DNA of 64,000 nt from Paenibacillus tuaregi (GTDB taxonomy: Bacteria > Bacillota > Bacilli > Paenibacillales > Paenibacillaceae): NCBI RefSeq assembly GCF_900086655.1, contig NZ_LT575476.1:1639214-1703213 (forward strand), in the 5' to 3' direction. Numbering within the stretch: the first letter of the stretch is position 1; every line of letters starts with the position of its first letter. Below, one piece after another: positions 36,429 through 45,990 of the stretch. The position numbers and the translations under genes were made by a program. Below the pieces are notes generated by a model that saw only the letters and a list, made by a program, of their open reading frames with translations, did no database searches and was not told where the DNA came from.

Positions 36429-39400
36429 TGGGAATGGAACGAATCAGGCGTTTTATCCGGGAATTGTCGGAATGCCAGTGGCTCTATCAACGCGAGCTTC
36501 GCTGGGAGATCACGCGGGCCTATTACAAGCTGCCTGGAGTGTATGAGAACAAGCTTCCGTATCCTGAAGGGGAAAGTTTGAATCCTTTCCCCAGTACACA
36601 GGGGACCACATATTTCTTCAGGACCCAGCCTACGCTTCCCGCCGAATGGGGAGACGGCCCGTTTGGGCTGGTGTTCGAGTCCGGCGGTGAAGGACTGCTG
36701 CGGGTGAATCGTGAATCGTATCAAGGTCTGGACCGCAATCATACTTATGTAACGTTGGACCCTGTCCAAACCGGAAGGTCTCCCGAGCTTGAGATTGAAC
36801 TGTTCGATCCGGTACCTGAGCCGGTTGACCCGCTGAATCGCCAGGCAGTTATTCAGCCTCCGATTAGCGCCGTAACGAGTCTTCTTGTGCTTCCTAACGA
36901 GCCCGTAAGAAGCCTCATGTACACCGTGATTGTCGTTAGAGACACGGCGCAGCTGCTGGGCGAGGGGGATTTCCGCCGCACCCGTCTGATCCAGGCTCTT
37001 TACCGCTCGATGGACCGCTTTATAGGTCTGAATTCCGATGCAATCCGGGAAGGTGCCGCAATTACGGAAATTGAAGCTGTACTCCGCCGGGAAGTGAAAG
37101 ACATAGGGGGCAATGCGGAGGGCCTGGAGCATATGGTCGGACAGTCTCACATTGATGTTGCCTGGCTGTGGCCGGTCCGGGAGACCGTCCGCAAGACCAG
37201 TCGGACCTTCTCAACGGTGGACCGGCTGATGGAGGAGTATTCGGGTTATCTGTATGCTCAGAGCCAGCCGCAGCTGTTCGCTTTTCTGAAAGAAAACGAC
37301 CCAGATCTGTATGAGCGTGTTAAGGCGAGGATCAAGGAAGGGCGCTGGGAGCTGGTTGGAGGCATGTGGGTGGAGCCTGATCTGAACATCCCCAGCGGGG
37401 AATCCCTGATCCGTCAAATGCTGTACGGGCAGCGGTTCTATCAGGAAGAGTTCGGGAGAACCTCAGCAATTGAGTGGCTGCCAGACACGTTCGGCTACTG
37501 CGCCTCTCTGCCCCAAATCCTAAAGCATGGCGGCGTGAACTATTTTATGACGACCAAGCTGGGGTGGAACGATACGAACCGGTTCCCTTATGACCTGTTT
37601 TACTGGGTAGGGATCGATGGTACTCCCATCCTGTCCTATCTCAATCACGGCGTTAACGAAAATACTCTGCCGAAGGATATACATGATCATTGGCAATCTT
37701 ACCGGGAGAAAGACCGGCATCCCGAGCAAATGCTCCTGTACGGGCATGGGGATGGCGGAGGCGGCGTGACCCGTGAAATGCTTGAGTATATCGACCGGTC
37801 AGACCTGATGGTCGGACAGCCCGCTTCTGTCCACAGCACGGCTGCCGAATTCTTCAACAGAATTGACCAGTCCCGGCCGAAGCTTCCGAGCTGGCATGGT
37901 GATCTGTATCTGGAGCTTCACCGTGGAACTTATACAACACATGCGCGCAATAAGCGTCATAACCGCCGGGCCGAGGTTCTCTACCGTGAGGCTGAGGTCT
38001 GGAATTCGCTGGCCCTGCCATGGATGGAGAAGCCGGAGGAGGCGCAGCTTAGAGGCGATCTGCATGATGGATGGAAGCTGATTCTGCTGAACCAGTTCCA
38101 TGATATTATTCCGGGTTCAGCTATCACGGAAGCGTATGAGACGTCAGAGAAAGAGTATAAGACGATCTTCGCCAAGGGGAACTCTGCCTTGGATACGGGG
38201 CTCGGGCTGCTGGCGGGGCAGGTTGACATAGATCCAGCCCGGGAAGGCACACCTTATGTGGTCTTCAACAGTCTAGGCTGGAGCCGCAGTGCAGTCATTC
38301 ATCTGGATATAGATGCGGGTCAACAATTTGTTCCGTACGGCTGGAACGGAACAGAGCTTCAATCCGATCCTGAAGAAGGTGGAATAGCTATTCGGGTACC
38401 GGATATCCCGGCATTCGGATATGCAGCCTTCTGGCTTGTTCCGAAAGGAACGGCAGCACCTGCTGAGCTGGCGGCATCCACCCTTGAGGATATCTGGGAG
38501 ACGGGGCTGTATAAGGTTCGCTTTAATGAGCTGGGGGAAATCACCAGCCTGTATGACAAGACTGCTGGGCGGGAGGTCGTAAAGCCGGGCGAATGTGCGA
38601 ACCGGTTTGGCTTCTTCCATGACCGCCCGACGCTCTGGGATGCCTGGGATATTGACGACCGGTATGAGGAGCAGCCAGCAGGAACACCGGAGCTGCTTGA
38701 GAAGCAGGTTCTCGTTCAGGGAGCTGTCAGGGATGTTCTCAGATTCCGCTGGCGGATACACGAGTCCGAAATTGAACAGGATTTAATTTTCTATCATCAG
38801 AACCGTCGGATTGATTTTAAGACCCGGGTTAGCTGGAAGGAAAGCCATAAGCTTCTCAAAGTGGGCTTTCCAGTCCACGTGGTAGCGGACAAGGCCACAT
38901 TTGAGATTCCATTTGGCTCGTTAGAGCGGCCAACTCACCGGAATACGAGCTGGGAGCAAGCTCAGTATGAGGTCTGCGGGCACCGGTTCGCGGATGTGTC
39001 TGAACACGGGTATGGCGTCAGCCTGCTGAATGACTGCAAATATGGTTATGATGTTCAGGGCAGCACAATCCGGTTGTCGCTGCTCCGTGCCCCTAAATGG
39101 CCGGACGTGACGGCAGACCAGGGAGAGCACGAATTTACGTATTCGCTGCTTCCGCATGAAGGGGATTGGCGCGAGTCCCATACGCTGCGGGCGGCTGCCG
39201 AGCTGAACCTTGAGGCTCCCGTTCGCAGGACAGTTCCAGGCACAGGGAAACTTCCAGTCATGGGATCACTTCTGGAGCTAAGAAGCCAGCATGTTGTGCT
39301 GGACACCGTGAAGCCGGCAGAAGATGGAAAGGGCTTCATCCTCCGGTTCTATGAATCCGCAGGTGGCCGGGAAGAGATTTCACTTCGCTGGCCGTATTCC

Positions 39401-39535
39401 ATCAACCGGGTATATGACTCCAATGCTCTGGAAGAAGCCGGTGAAGAAATTCCAGTGACAGAAGATCGAATCACTTTAAAGTTCTTGCCTTACGAAATTA
39501 AAACTGTGTTTATTGAAGCAGGCTTGGACCTATAG
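36428..39535 (+). CDS. GH38 alpha-mannosidase
   Basis: ATG 36428 shares its A with the TGA of the GH3 gene, and AAGGAG lies five bases upstream. The 1035-residue protein shows the GH38 metal site HID (His241, Asp243 in SHIDVAWLWP), the nucleophile Asp353 in WLPDTFGYCASLPQ, and FHDIIPGSA (about 558-566), followed by the middle and C-terminal beta domains. Length is normal for cytoplasmic class II mannosidases. No signal peptide. It should trim alpha-linked mannose from imported oligosaccharides such as N-glycan or yeast-mannan fragments. Co-transcription with a CUT1 importer and GH3 enzyme links these activities. A strong terminator follows at 39696. Confidence 0.95.
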   Translation: MGMERIRRFIRELSECQWLYQRELRWEITRAYYKLPGVYENKLPYPEGESLNPFPSTQGTTYFFRTQPTLPAEWGDGPFGLVFESGGEGLLRVNRESYQGLDRNHTYVTLDPVQTGRSPELEIELFDPVPEPVDPLNRQAVIQPPISAVTSLLVLPNEPVRSLMYTVIVVRDTAQLLGEGDFRRTRLIQALYRSMDRFIGLNSDAIREGAAITEIEAVLRREVKDIGGNAEGLEHMVGQSHIDVAWLWPVRETVRKTSRTFSTVDRLMEEYSGYLYAQSQPQLFAFLKENDPDLYERVKARIKEGRWELVGGMWVEPDLNIPSGESLIRQMLYGQRFYQEEFGRTSAIEWLPDTFGYCASLPQILKHGGVNYFMTTKLGWNDTNRFPYDLFYWVGIDGTPILSYLNHGVNENTLPKDIHDHWQSYREKDRHPEQMLLYGHGDGGGGVTREMLEYIDRSDLMVGQPASVHSTAAEFFNRIDQSRPKLPSWHGDLYLELHRGTYTTHARNKRHNRRAEVLYREAEVWNSLALPWMEKPEEAQLRGDLHDGWKLILLNQFHDIIPGSAITEAYETSEKEYKTIFAKGNSALDTGLGLLAGQVDIDPAREGTPYVVFNSLGWSRSAVIHLDIDAGQQFVPYGWNGTELQSDPEEGGIAIRVPDIPAFGYAAFWLVPKGTAAPAELAASTLEDIWETGLYKVRFNELGEITSLYDKTAGREVVKPGECANRFGFFHDRPTLWDAWDIDDRYEEQPAGTPELLEKQVLVQGAVRDVLRFRWRIHESEIEQDLIFYHQNRRIDFKTRVSWKESHKLLKVGFPVHVVADKATFEIPFGSLERPTHRNTSWEQAQYEVCGHRFADVSEHGYGVSLLNDCKYGYDVQGSTIRLSLLRAPKWPDVTADQGEHEFTYSLLPHEGDWRESHTLRAAAELNLEAPVRRTVPGTGKLPVMGSLLELRSQHVVLDTVKPAEDGKGFILRFYESAGGREEISLRWPYSINRVYDSNALEEAGEEIPVTEDRITLKFLPYEIKTVFIEAGLDL

Positions 39536-39572
39536 AAGGATATAAGTGTTTGCTTCGTCAGGAGACTATGGG

Positions 39573-39658
39573 CAAACGCTAGCGGACTCCTTTGGTTTTG
39601 GATGTCATCTTAGCAAATTCAAGAAATCCACAACCAACAGCGACGGGAGCGGCGTTTG
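39573..39658. repeat. Intergenic imperfect palindrome related to the element at 1397-1583
   Basis: Outer arms CAAACGC (39573-39579) and GCGTTTG (39652-39658) pair, as do inner TTGGTTTTGGAT and ATCCACAACCAA. The core order CCTTTG, AAATTCAA (39615-39622), CAACAGCGA (39635-39643) is the same as in the element at 1397-1583. This suggests a dispersed intergenic repeat family. Confidence 0.5.
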
Positions 39659-39695
39659 AGCTGGAAGCCTTTTGGGCACAAACCGAATTCCTATG

Positions 39696-39738
39696 AAGAA
39701 TCAGGGGCCGTCTTTTGAGACGGCCCCTGATTCTTTTA
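39696..39738. terminator. Strong terminator after the GH38 operon, possibly bidirectional
   Basis: A perfect 18-bp stem (39696-39713 with 39718-39735; AAGAATCAGGGGCCGTCT and complement) with a 4-base loop, followed by TTAAT. It lies between the end of the plus-strand operon and the end of the minus-strand globin gene. Confidence 0.85.
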
Positions 39739-39783
39739 ATGACTCGTGCTGATTTTAAAATTCCTGAACGGGTTGAGCCACCA

Positions 39784-40140
39784 TCACTTATAAATAATGT
39801 CCCCACGCAGAGCTTCAACCTTCTCAAGCGCCTGTCCGGCATCCGCTTCACTGATCCCAAAATGCAGCAGGGCTTCGCGGAGATGTTTGACAATGGCATC
39901 GAAATGGACAGGCTGCAAATTCATGCCTGTATGAACCTTGGACATGGCACCACCGGTATATTGGTTCGGGCCGCCTAAAGCGTAACTGATAAACTTGGTT
40001 TGATGCGCACGCTGTTTTTTCATATCGGTATGTTCAAAAAACTTGTTTACCGTCTCATCTGCCATAACCAGATCGTAGAAATAGTCAACGACCTTCGCAA
40101 TGCTCTCCTCACCGCCAAACTTCTCATATAACGTACTCAT
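39784..40140 (-). CDS. Truncated haemoglobin, group I-like
   Basis: The 118-residue haem protein has the truncated-globin pattern: TLYEKFGGEESIAKVV, a B/E-helix region with FEHTDMKKQRAHQTKF, ALGGPNQYTGG and the proximal-His segment KVHTGMNLQPVHFDAIVKHL. ATG 40140 follows AAAAGGGG. Such proteins bind O2 or NO and help with NO detoxification or redox sensing. It lies 93 bp downstream of xylR on the same strand, probably an accidental neighbour. The group assignment (I rather than II) rests on the short sequence pattern. Confidence 0.9.
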   Translation of the reverse strand: MSTLYEKFGGEESIAKVVDYFYDLVMADETVNKFFEHTDMKKQRAHQTKFISYALGGPNQYTGGAMSKVHTGMNLQPVHFDAIVKHLREALLHFGISEADAGQALEKVEALRGDIIYK

Positions 40141-40233
40141 CCATATCAGCCCCTTTTATCGATACTTACTATTAACATAACCAATTAATGGAGTTTGATT
40201 CGCTAATGAGATTGGATTTGACTCTGTCTGCTG

Positions 40234-41466
40234 CTACCGATGTACCTTCTCGACAGACACCCTCATTTTATCGAAGAAATGGTTGAGTGCCATGGAGGCT
40301 GCCCCAAGCATCACGGCTCCCATGCTCAGATGGGAAAATTCAATGCGGACCTTGTCCTTGTGGAAGGGGAGAGCCCGGGCTTGGACAGTGTTTTTAATTT
40401 CATCAGCAATCCAAGCTTCGGCAAGGGCGATCCGGTTCCCGATGATAATCAGTTCCGGATTAAATATATTGATTAGATTGGCAATTCCGATGCCCAGATA
40501 ACGCCCGTTGTTCTTCAGCAGAGTCTCGGCCTCGGGATTACCGCCTTCGGCAAGCTGAATAAGGTGCTCAAGCCGCATCGCACTCCTGCTTCCTTCGGCA
40601 GTAATTTTGCCGGGAGGGAACGCCTGCATCAAGCTGCCAGACCGGCCTGCCTCCTCCATGAGCGCCCGCTCGGAAGCATACAGCTCCCAGCAGCCATAAT
40701 TTCCACAGCTGCACAGCTTGCCGTCTACCTCAATAGTGGTGTGTCCAGCCTCCCCGGAATAGCCATAGGCCCCTTTATAAATTCCCTCGCCTATGACAAT
40801 CCCTGTACCGATGCCATGGCTGACGCTTAAGTAGACCAAATGATTGCTGTCCTGCCCGGCACCGTACTGCCGTTCTCCTAAAGCTCCGGCGTTCGCTTCG
40901 TTGTCAATGGCAACAGGAAGCAAGAACTCCTCCCGCAGCCAGCGGCCGAGCGGCACATCCCGCCACTCCAGGTTAGGCGCGAACAAGACGTTCCCTTCAC
41001 CGTCCACAATTCCGGGAACTCCTGCCCCAATCCCTACTATGCCATAATGACTCTTCGGGGCGGTATGGATGAAGTGTCTCACCGCACCTGCAAGCACCTG
41101 ATATACATGTTCAGGAGCTCTCGAATCAAAGGTATGTTCGGCCTGGTCGACCACATTGCCGTGAAGATCGCAGAGGACCAGAGACACCATGTCCACGCGG
41201 ACATCCACGCCGATGGCGTATCCGGCCTGCTGATTGAATTCCAGAAGCACGGGCTTTCTTCCGCCGCTTGATTCTCCTTGTCCAAGCTCCCGCACCAGGC
41301 CACTCTCAATAAGCTGATTCACAAGGTTGGAGACGGTTCCTTTATTCAGACCTGATTTCACCGACACCTCTGCACGTGAGATCGGAGAATAGGTACGGAC
41401 AAGATCAAGCACAATGGAGCTGTTGATTTGTTTGACCAGGGACTGGTCGCCAGTAAGCTGCTGCAT
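40234..41466 (-). CDS. xylR: ROK-family xylose repressor XylR
   Basis: The 410-residue protein has an N-terminal winged helix (SRAEVSVKSGLNKGTVSNLVNQL) and a ROK sugar-kinase-like domain with the zinc motif CSCGNYGCWE (about residues 247-256) and DNEANAGALGE. It diverges from xylA-xylB, and the intergenic region carries a near-perfect XylR operator. Xylose binding would release the repressor and induce xylAB. ATG 41466 follows GAGGTG. Its own promoter lies at 41505-41533, so the operator may also adjust xylR expression. Confidence 0.95.
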   Translation of the reverse strand: MQQLTGDQSLVKQINSSIVLDLVRTYSPISRAEVSVKSGLNKGTVSNLVNQLIESGLVRELGQGESSGGRKPVLLEFNQQAGYAIGVDVRVDMVSLVLCDLHGNVVDQAEHTFDSRAPEHVYQVLAGAVRHFIHTAPKSHYGIVGIGAGVPGIVDGEGNVLFAPNLEWRDVPLGRWLREEFLLPVAIDNEANAGALGERQYGAGQDSNHLVYLSVSHGIGTGIVIGEGIYKGAYGYSGEAGHTTIEVDGKLCSCGNYGCWELYASERALMEEAGRSGSLMQAFPPGKITAEGSRSAMRLEHLIQLAEGGNPEAETLLKNNGRYLGIGIANLINIFNPELIIIGNRIALAEAWIADEIKNTVQARALPFHKDKVRIEFSHLSMGAVMLGAASMALNHFFDKMRVSVEKVHR

Positions 41467-41504
41467 GGATACACCTCAATTGCTGAAATACGTTCATTGT
41501 ACCC

Positions 41505-41533
41505 AGTGTAGAACGGACAATAAAAATAATCAA
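41505..41533 (-). promoter_or_regulatory. xylR promoter
   Basis: On the minus strand, TTGATT (41528-41533) and TACACT (41505-41510) are 17 bp apart. The XylR operator starts three bases upstream of this -35 box. Confidence 0.6.
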
Positions 41534-41535
41534 TA

Positions 41536-41564
41536 ACTTAGTTTATCCAATAGACAAACTAAGT
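41536..41564. promoter_or_regulatory. XylR operator
   Basis: An inverted repeat with arms ACTTAGTTT and AAACTAAGT (41536-41564). The inner TTAGTTT...AAACTAA unit is 25 bp long, the same layout as the xyl operator of Bacillus subtilis. It overlaps the xylA -35 box. Confidence 0.9.
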
Positions 41565-41579
41565 AGACAGGAGTATTAT
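41551..41579 (+). promoter_or_regulatory. xylAB promoter
   Basis: TAGACA (41551-41556), a 17-bp spacer and TATTAT (41574-41579). The -35 lies inside the XylR operator, so bound repressor would exclude RNA polymerase. Confidence 0.75.
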
Positions 41580-41619
41580 AGTGGCATGAACAACATTATG
41601 GGTTTAGGGAGGCTGAACA

Positions 41620-42936
<1,317 letters not shown>

Positions 42937-42995
42937 TTCCCGGATAAGGGAAAGGCCTTGGAATTTGTCTTCTGTAACAGTAAGGAGGTTATCGG

Positions 42996-44492
42996 ATGGA
43001 GTATGTAATAGGGATTGACCTCGGGACCAGCTCGGTTAAGGCCTTGTTGGTAGACCAAAAGGGGAGCATATGCGGTGAAGCCGCAGAAGCGTACCCATTA
43101 ATTCAATTGAGATCCGGGTACAGCGAACAGGACCCGGAACTTTGGATCAACATGACAATAAAAGCCCTAGGCAGATTGATCGAGGCTTCCGGCTTAGACC
43201 CGGAAGCTGTGACCGGGATGAGCTTCTCCGGGCAAATGCACGGCCTCGTCCTGCTGGATAAGCAGCACCGGGTTCTCCGCCATGCGATACTCTGGAACGA
43301 TACCCGCACAACGGCGCAATGCCGTGAAATTGAAGCCAAACTGGGCGAAGATCTTCTCAAATATGCCAGAAATCCGGCTCTGGAGGGGTTCACCCTGCCG
43401 AAGCTGCTCTGGGTACGCGAGCATGAGCCGGAGCTGTTCCGGCAAGCTGCGGTATTCCTGCTGCCTAAGGATTATTTGAGGTTCCGCCTTACCGGCCAAA
43501 TCGCCATGGATTATTCGGACGCGGCAGGAACCTTAATGCTGAATGTTCCAGCCAAGGCGTGGAGCCCGGAAATTTTGTCGGCCTTTGGCATTTCGCCAGA
43601 GCTCTGCCCACCGCTTGTTCCATCTGACGCTGGCACGGGCACATTGCTGCCGGAAATCGCTGCGGCTGCCGGGCTAACCAGCCTGGTTAAAGTGTTCGCC
43701 GGAGGCGCGGACAACGCATGTGGAGCGATTGGGGCAGGCGCTCTTAGGCCGGGGGATACGCTGTGCAGCATCGGTACCTCCGGAGTTATCCTCTCTTATG
43801 AGGATAACCCTGATGCGGATTACGGCGGCAGGCTGCATTTCTTCAACCACGGCCGGGCGGATGCCTTCTATGCCATGGGGGTTACCCTGGCGGCGGGGAA
43901 CAGCCTGACTTGGTTTAGAGACACCTTTGCGCCGCAGAGCTCTTTTGATGAATTGCTTGAGGCTCTAGATGAAATTCCACCTGGAGCTGGAGGGCTGCTG
44001 TTCACGCCTTACTTGCCCGGAGAGCGTACACCTCATGGAGACGCGTCCATTCGCGGCAGCTTCATTGGGCTTGATTCCAGACATACCCGTGATCATCTGG
44101 TTAAGGCTGTGGTTGAAGGAATTACCTTTTCCCTGGCCGAGTCCATTCGCATTCTCAGAGAATCGGGGCAGCAGGTGGAGAGTGTCATTTCGATAGGCGG
44201 CGGCGCAAGAAATGAAGCGTGGCTCCAGATTCAGGCGGACATCTTCAATGCTGGGGTGATCCGGCTGGAGAGTGAGCAGGGTCCCGCTCTGGGCGCGGCG
44301 ATGCTGGCTGCCTGTGGACTGGGATGGTATGCCTCGCTGGAGGACTGTGCCGATGCTTTTGTCCGGCGGGCGGGTGTCACATCCCCGAATAAGGAGCGTG
44401 TTCAAGTTTACGAGGAGCTGTTTGATTTGTACCGTCAGGTATATGTTAATACGCAGGCGCTGAGCAAAAAGCTGGAGAAGTATAGAGGATAG
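42996..44492 (+). CDS. xylB: Xylulokinase
   Basis: The 498-residue FGGY kinase phosphorylates D-xylulose to xylulose 5-phosphate. Landmarks are IGIDLGTSSVKALLVD (phosphate loop), GMSFSGQMHGLVLLD, ILWNDTRT, FAGGADNACGAIGAG (catalytic Asp) and SIGGGARNEAWLQIQAD. ATG 42996 is preceded by AAGGAGG. A strong terminator follows at 44550, so the operon contains only xylA and xylB. Confidence 0.98.
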   Translation: MEYVIGIDLGTSSVKALLVDQKGSICGEAAEAYPLIQLRSGYSEQDPELWINMTIKALGRLIEASGLDPEAVTGMSFSGQMHGLVLLDKQHRVLRHAILWNDTRTTAQCREIEAKLGEDLLKYARNPALEGFTLPKLLWVREHEPELFRQAAVFLLPKDYLRFRLTGQIAMDYSDAAGTLMLNVPAKAWSPEILSAFGISPELCPPLVPSDAGTGTLLPEIAAAAGLTSLVKVFAGGADNACGAIGAGALRPGDTLCSIGTSGVILSYEDNPDADYGGRLHFFNHGRADAFYAMGVTLAAGNSLTWFRDTFAPQSSFDELLEALDEIPPGAGGLLFTPYLPGERTPHGDASIRGSFIGLDSRHTRDHLVKAVVEGITFSLAESIRILRESGQQVESVISIGGGARNEAWLQIQADIFNAGVIRLESEQGPALGAAMLAACGLGWYASLEDCADAFVRRAGVTSPNKERVQVYEELFDLYRQVYVNTQALSKKLEKYRG

Positions 44493-44549
44493 ACCGTTAG
44501 CGGATACCCCGCTCTGTGGAGAAATCAGAGGGTCTATTTATATTTTAAA

Positions 44550-44596
44550 AGACCGTTCACCTAGGCATTTGCCTGGGCGAACGGTCTTTCTTATAT
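44550..44596 (+). terminator. Terminator after xylAB
   Basis: AGACCGTTC pairs with GAACGGTCT, extended by an inner AGGCA/TGCCT stem, and is followed by TTCTTATAT. Confidence 0.8.
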
Positions 44597-44642
44597 ATGG
44601 GCAGATTCGGGTAATCCAGGGTTCTGGCGCCTATTGCTGGAA

Positions 44643-45731
44643 TCAGCGCCCGGACAGATAGACGGCCTGCCCTGTTTTGGCAGACTCATAGATGGCTTCA
44701 AGAATTTGCGAGACAACGTAAGCCTGTTTAGGGGTAACCACTGGCTCCTTATCCTGCTCGATCGCTTCCAGCCACATTCTCATTTCCACGTCAGGAGCAT
44801 CTTCCGATGCGCCGGAATAGAAGGCAACACCGCCTGACTTGAGGTCAATCTCGCTGACATACAAGCGCCCATGGCTCTCGCCGTTGATGCGGAGGCCATC
44901 CTTCATATCCGCGCCGCCCTCGGTCCCGCTTAATGTACATTTGGCTTCGTCCACTTCAAGGCTGTTCAGTGCCCAGCTGGACTCCAGCATAATGGTGGCC
45001 CCGTTCTCCATCACAATCATTCCGAATGCGGAGTCTTCTACTGTGAAGGCGGCCGGGTCCCATGGTCCCCAGGCGTTGGCAGCGTTCTCGCGCTGGGAGA
45101 GCTTGTGGTATGCCGTGCCGAGCACCATCTTCGGGGAGTAGTTATCCAGCATCCAGAGGGTCAGATCAAGGGCGTGGGTTCCGATATCAATCAGCGGGCC
45201 TCCACCCTGCTTCTCTTCGTCGAGGAATACGCCCCAGGTTGGTACAGCTCTTCTGCGGATCGCATGAGCCTTGGCATAATAAATGTCCCCAAGCTCGCCA
45301 GCTTCGCAAATCTGCTTCAGATGAAGGCTGTCGGGGCGGAACCTGTTGTTATATCCAATGGTCAGTTTCTTGCCTGTGCGTTCTGCGGCATCAAGCATCC
45401 GCTTGGCATCCGCAGCGGTCTTGGCCATCGGTTTCTCACACATCACATGCTTGCCCGCTTCAAGTGCGGCAATGGAGATGTCTGCATGCGAATCATTTGG
45501 TGTACACACATGTACAATCTCTATGGATGAATCGCTCAAAAGCTCGCGATAGTCAGTGTACGTCTTGGCGTCATCACTGCCATACTTGCTCTGTGCCTGC
45601 TCCGCACGTTCAGGGATTAAGTCGCAAAATGCGGCAATCTCCACGTTTGGCAGCTTGGCCAGGCTGGGGAGATGCTTTCCATTGGCAATACCACCGCAGC
45701 CAATAATGCCAATCCGGTATTTACGTGTCAT
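44643..45731 (-). CDS. Gfo/Idh/MocA-family oxidoreductase
   Basis: ATG 45731 is chosen because the Rossmann motif GIIGCGGIANG follows at once and GGAGG lies ten bases upstream; the longer upstream reading frame has no homology. The 362-residue protein has the cofactor motif, the CEKPMAKT signature with catalytic Lys, and GPLIDIGTHALDLTLWML (active-site His/Asp). It should oxidise a sugar or polyol with NAD(P). It diverges from a second member of the family at 45991; together with the AraC regulator they probably form a catabolic cluster. Substrate unknown. Confidence 0.92.
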   Translation of the reverse strand: MTRKYRIGIIGCGGIANGKHLPSLAKLPNVEIAAFCDLIPERAEQAQSKYGSDDAKTYTDYRELLSDSSIEIVHVCTPNDSHADISIAALEAGKHVMCEKPMAKTAADAKRMLDAAERTGKKLTIGYNNRFRPDSLHLKQICEAGELGDIYYAKAHAIRRRAVPTWGVFLDEEKQGGGPLIDIGTHALDLTLWMLDNYSPKMVLGTAYHKLSQRENAANAWGPWDPAAFTVEDSAFGMIVMENGATIMLESSWALNSLEVDEAKCTLSGTEGGADMKDGLRINGESHGRLYVSEIDLKSGGVAFYSGASEDAPDVEMRMWLEAIEQDKEPVVTPKQAYVVSQILEAIYESAKTGQAVYLSGR

Positions 45732-45911
45732 AGGATGTGGACCTCCATTGTGTGGTTTTCGCCAGGTTCGGCGTTCCCTGTCAATGTACCACGGGCGAAA
45801 GGCGCTGCCTATTTCAAAGATGCGGCATGAGGGACTACAATTAGACGACACCTAGGACTGCTAGTAATCAGACGGACCAATCTTGGATGTCGTGAATTTA
45901 TAGTTTTTTTG

Positions 45912-45951
45912 GCGTTACAGTGCATATATTTATATGTTTTACTGTGATAAC
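45912..45951. promoter_or_regulatory. Nested dyad in the divergent Gfo/Idh/MocA region
   Basis: CATATA and TATATG form an inner palindrome at about 45923-45937, flanked by ACAGT and ACTGT arms. It is a candidate operator for the AraC-type regulator at 47013; no clear promoter boxes could be fixed around it. Confidence 0.3.
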
Positions 45952-45990
45952 TTAAACCCGTGTCGTAAAATTGTATAGGAGAGTGAACCT

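Noticed and set aside
36182..37150. 322-codon minus-strand frame across the GH3/GH38 junction
   Set aside because: Antisense to two clear glycosidase genes and without family features or a start context.
45062..45706. 214-codon plus-strand frame within the minus-strand oxidoreductase gene
   Set aside because: Composition rich in Arg, Cys, His and Trp, no domain, antisense to a real gene.
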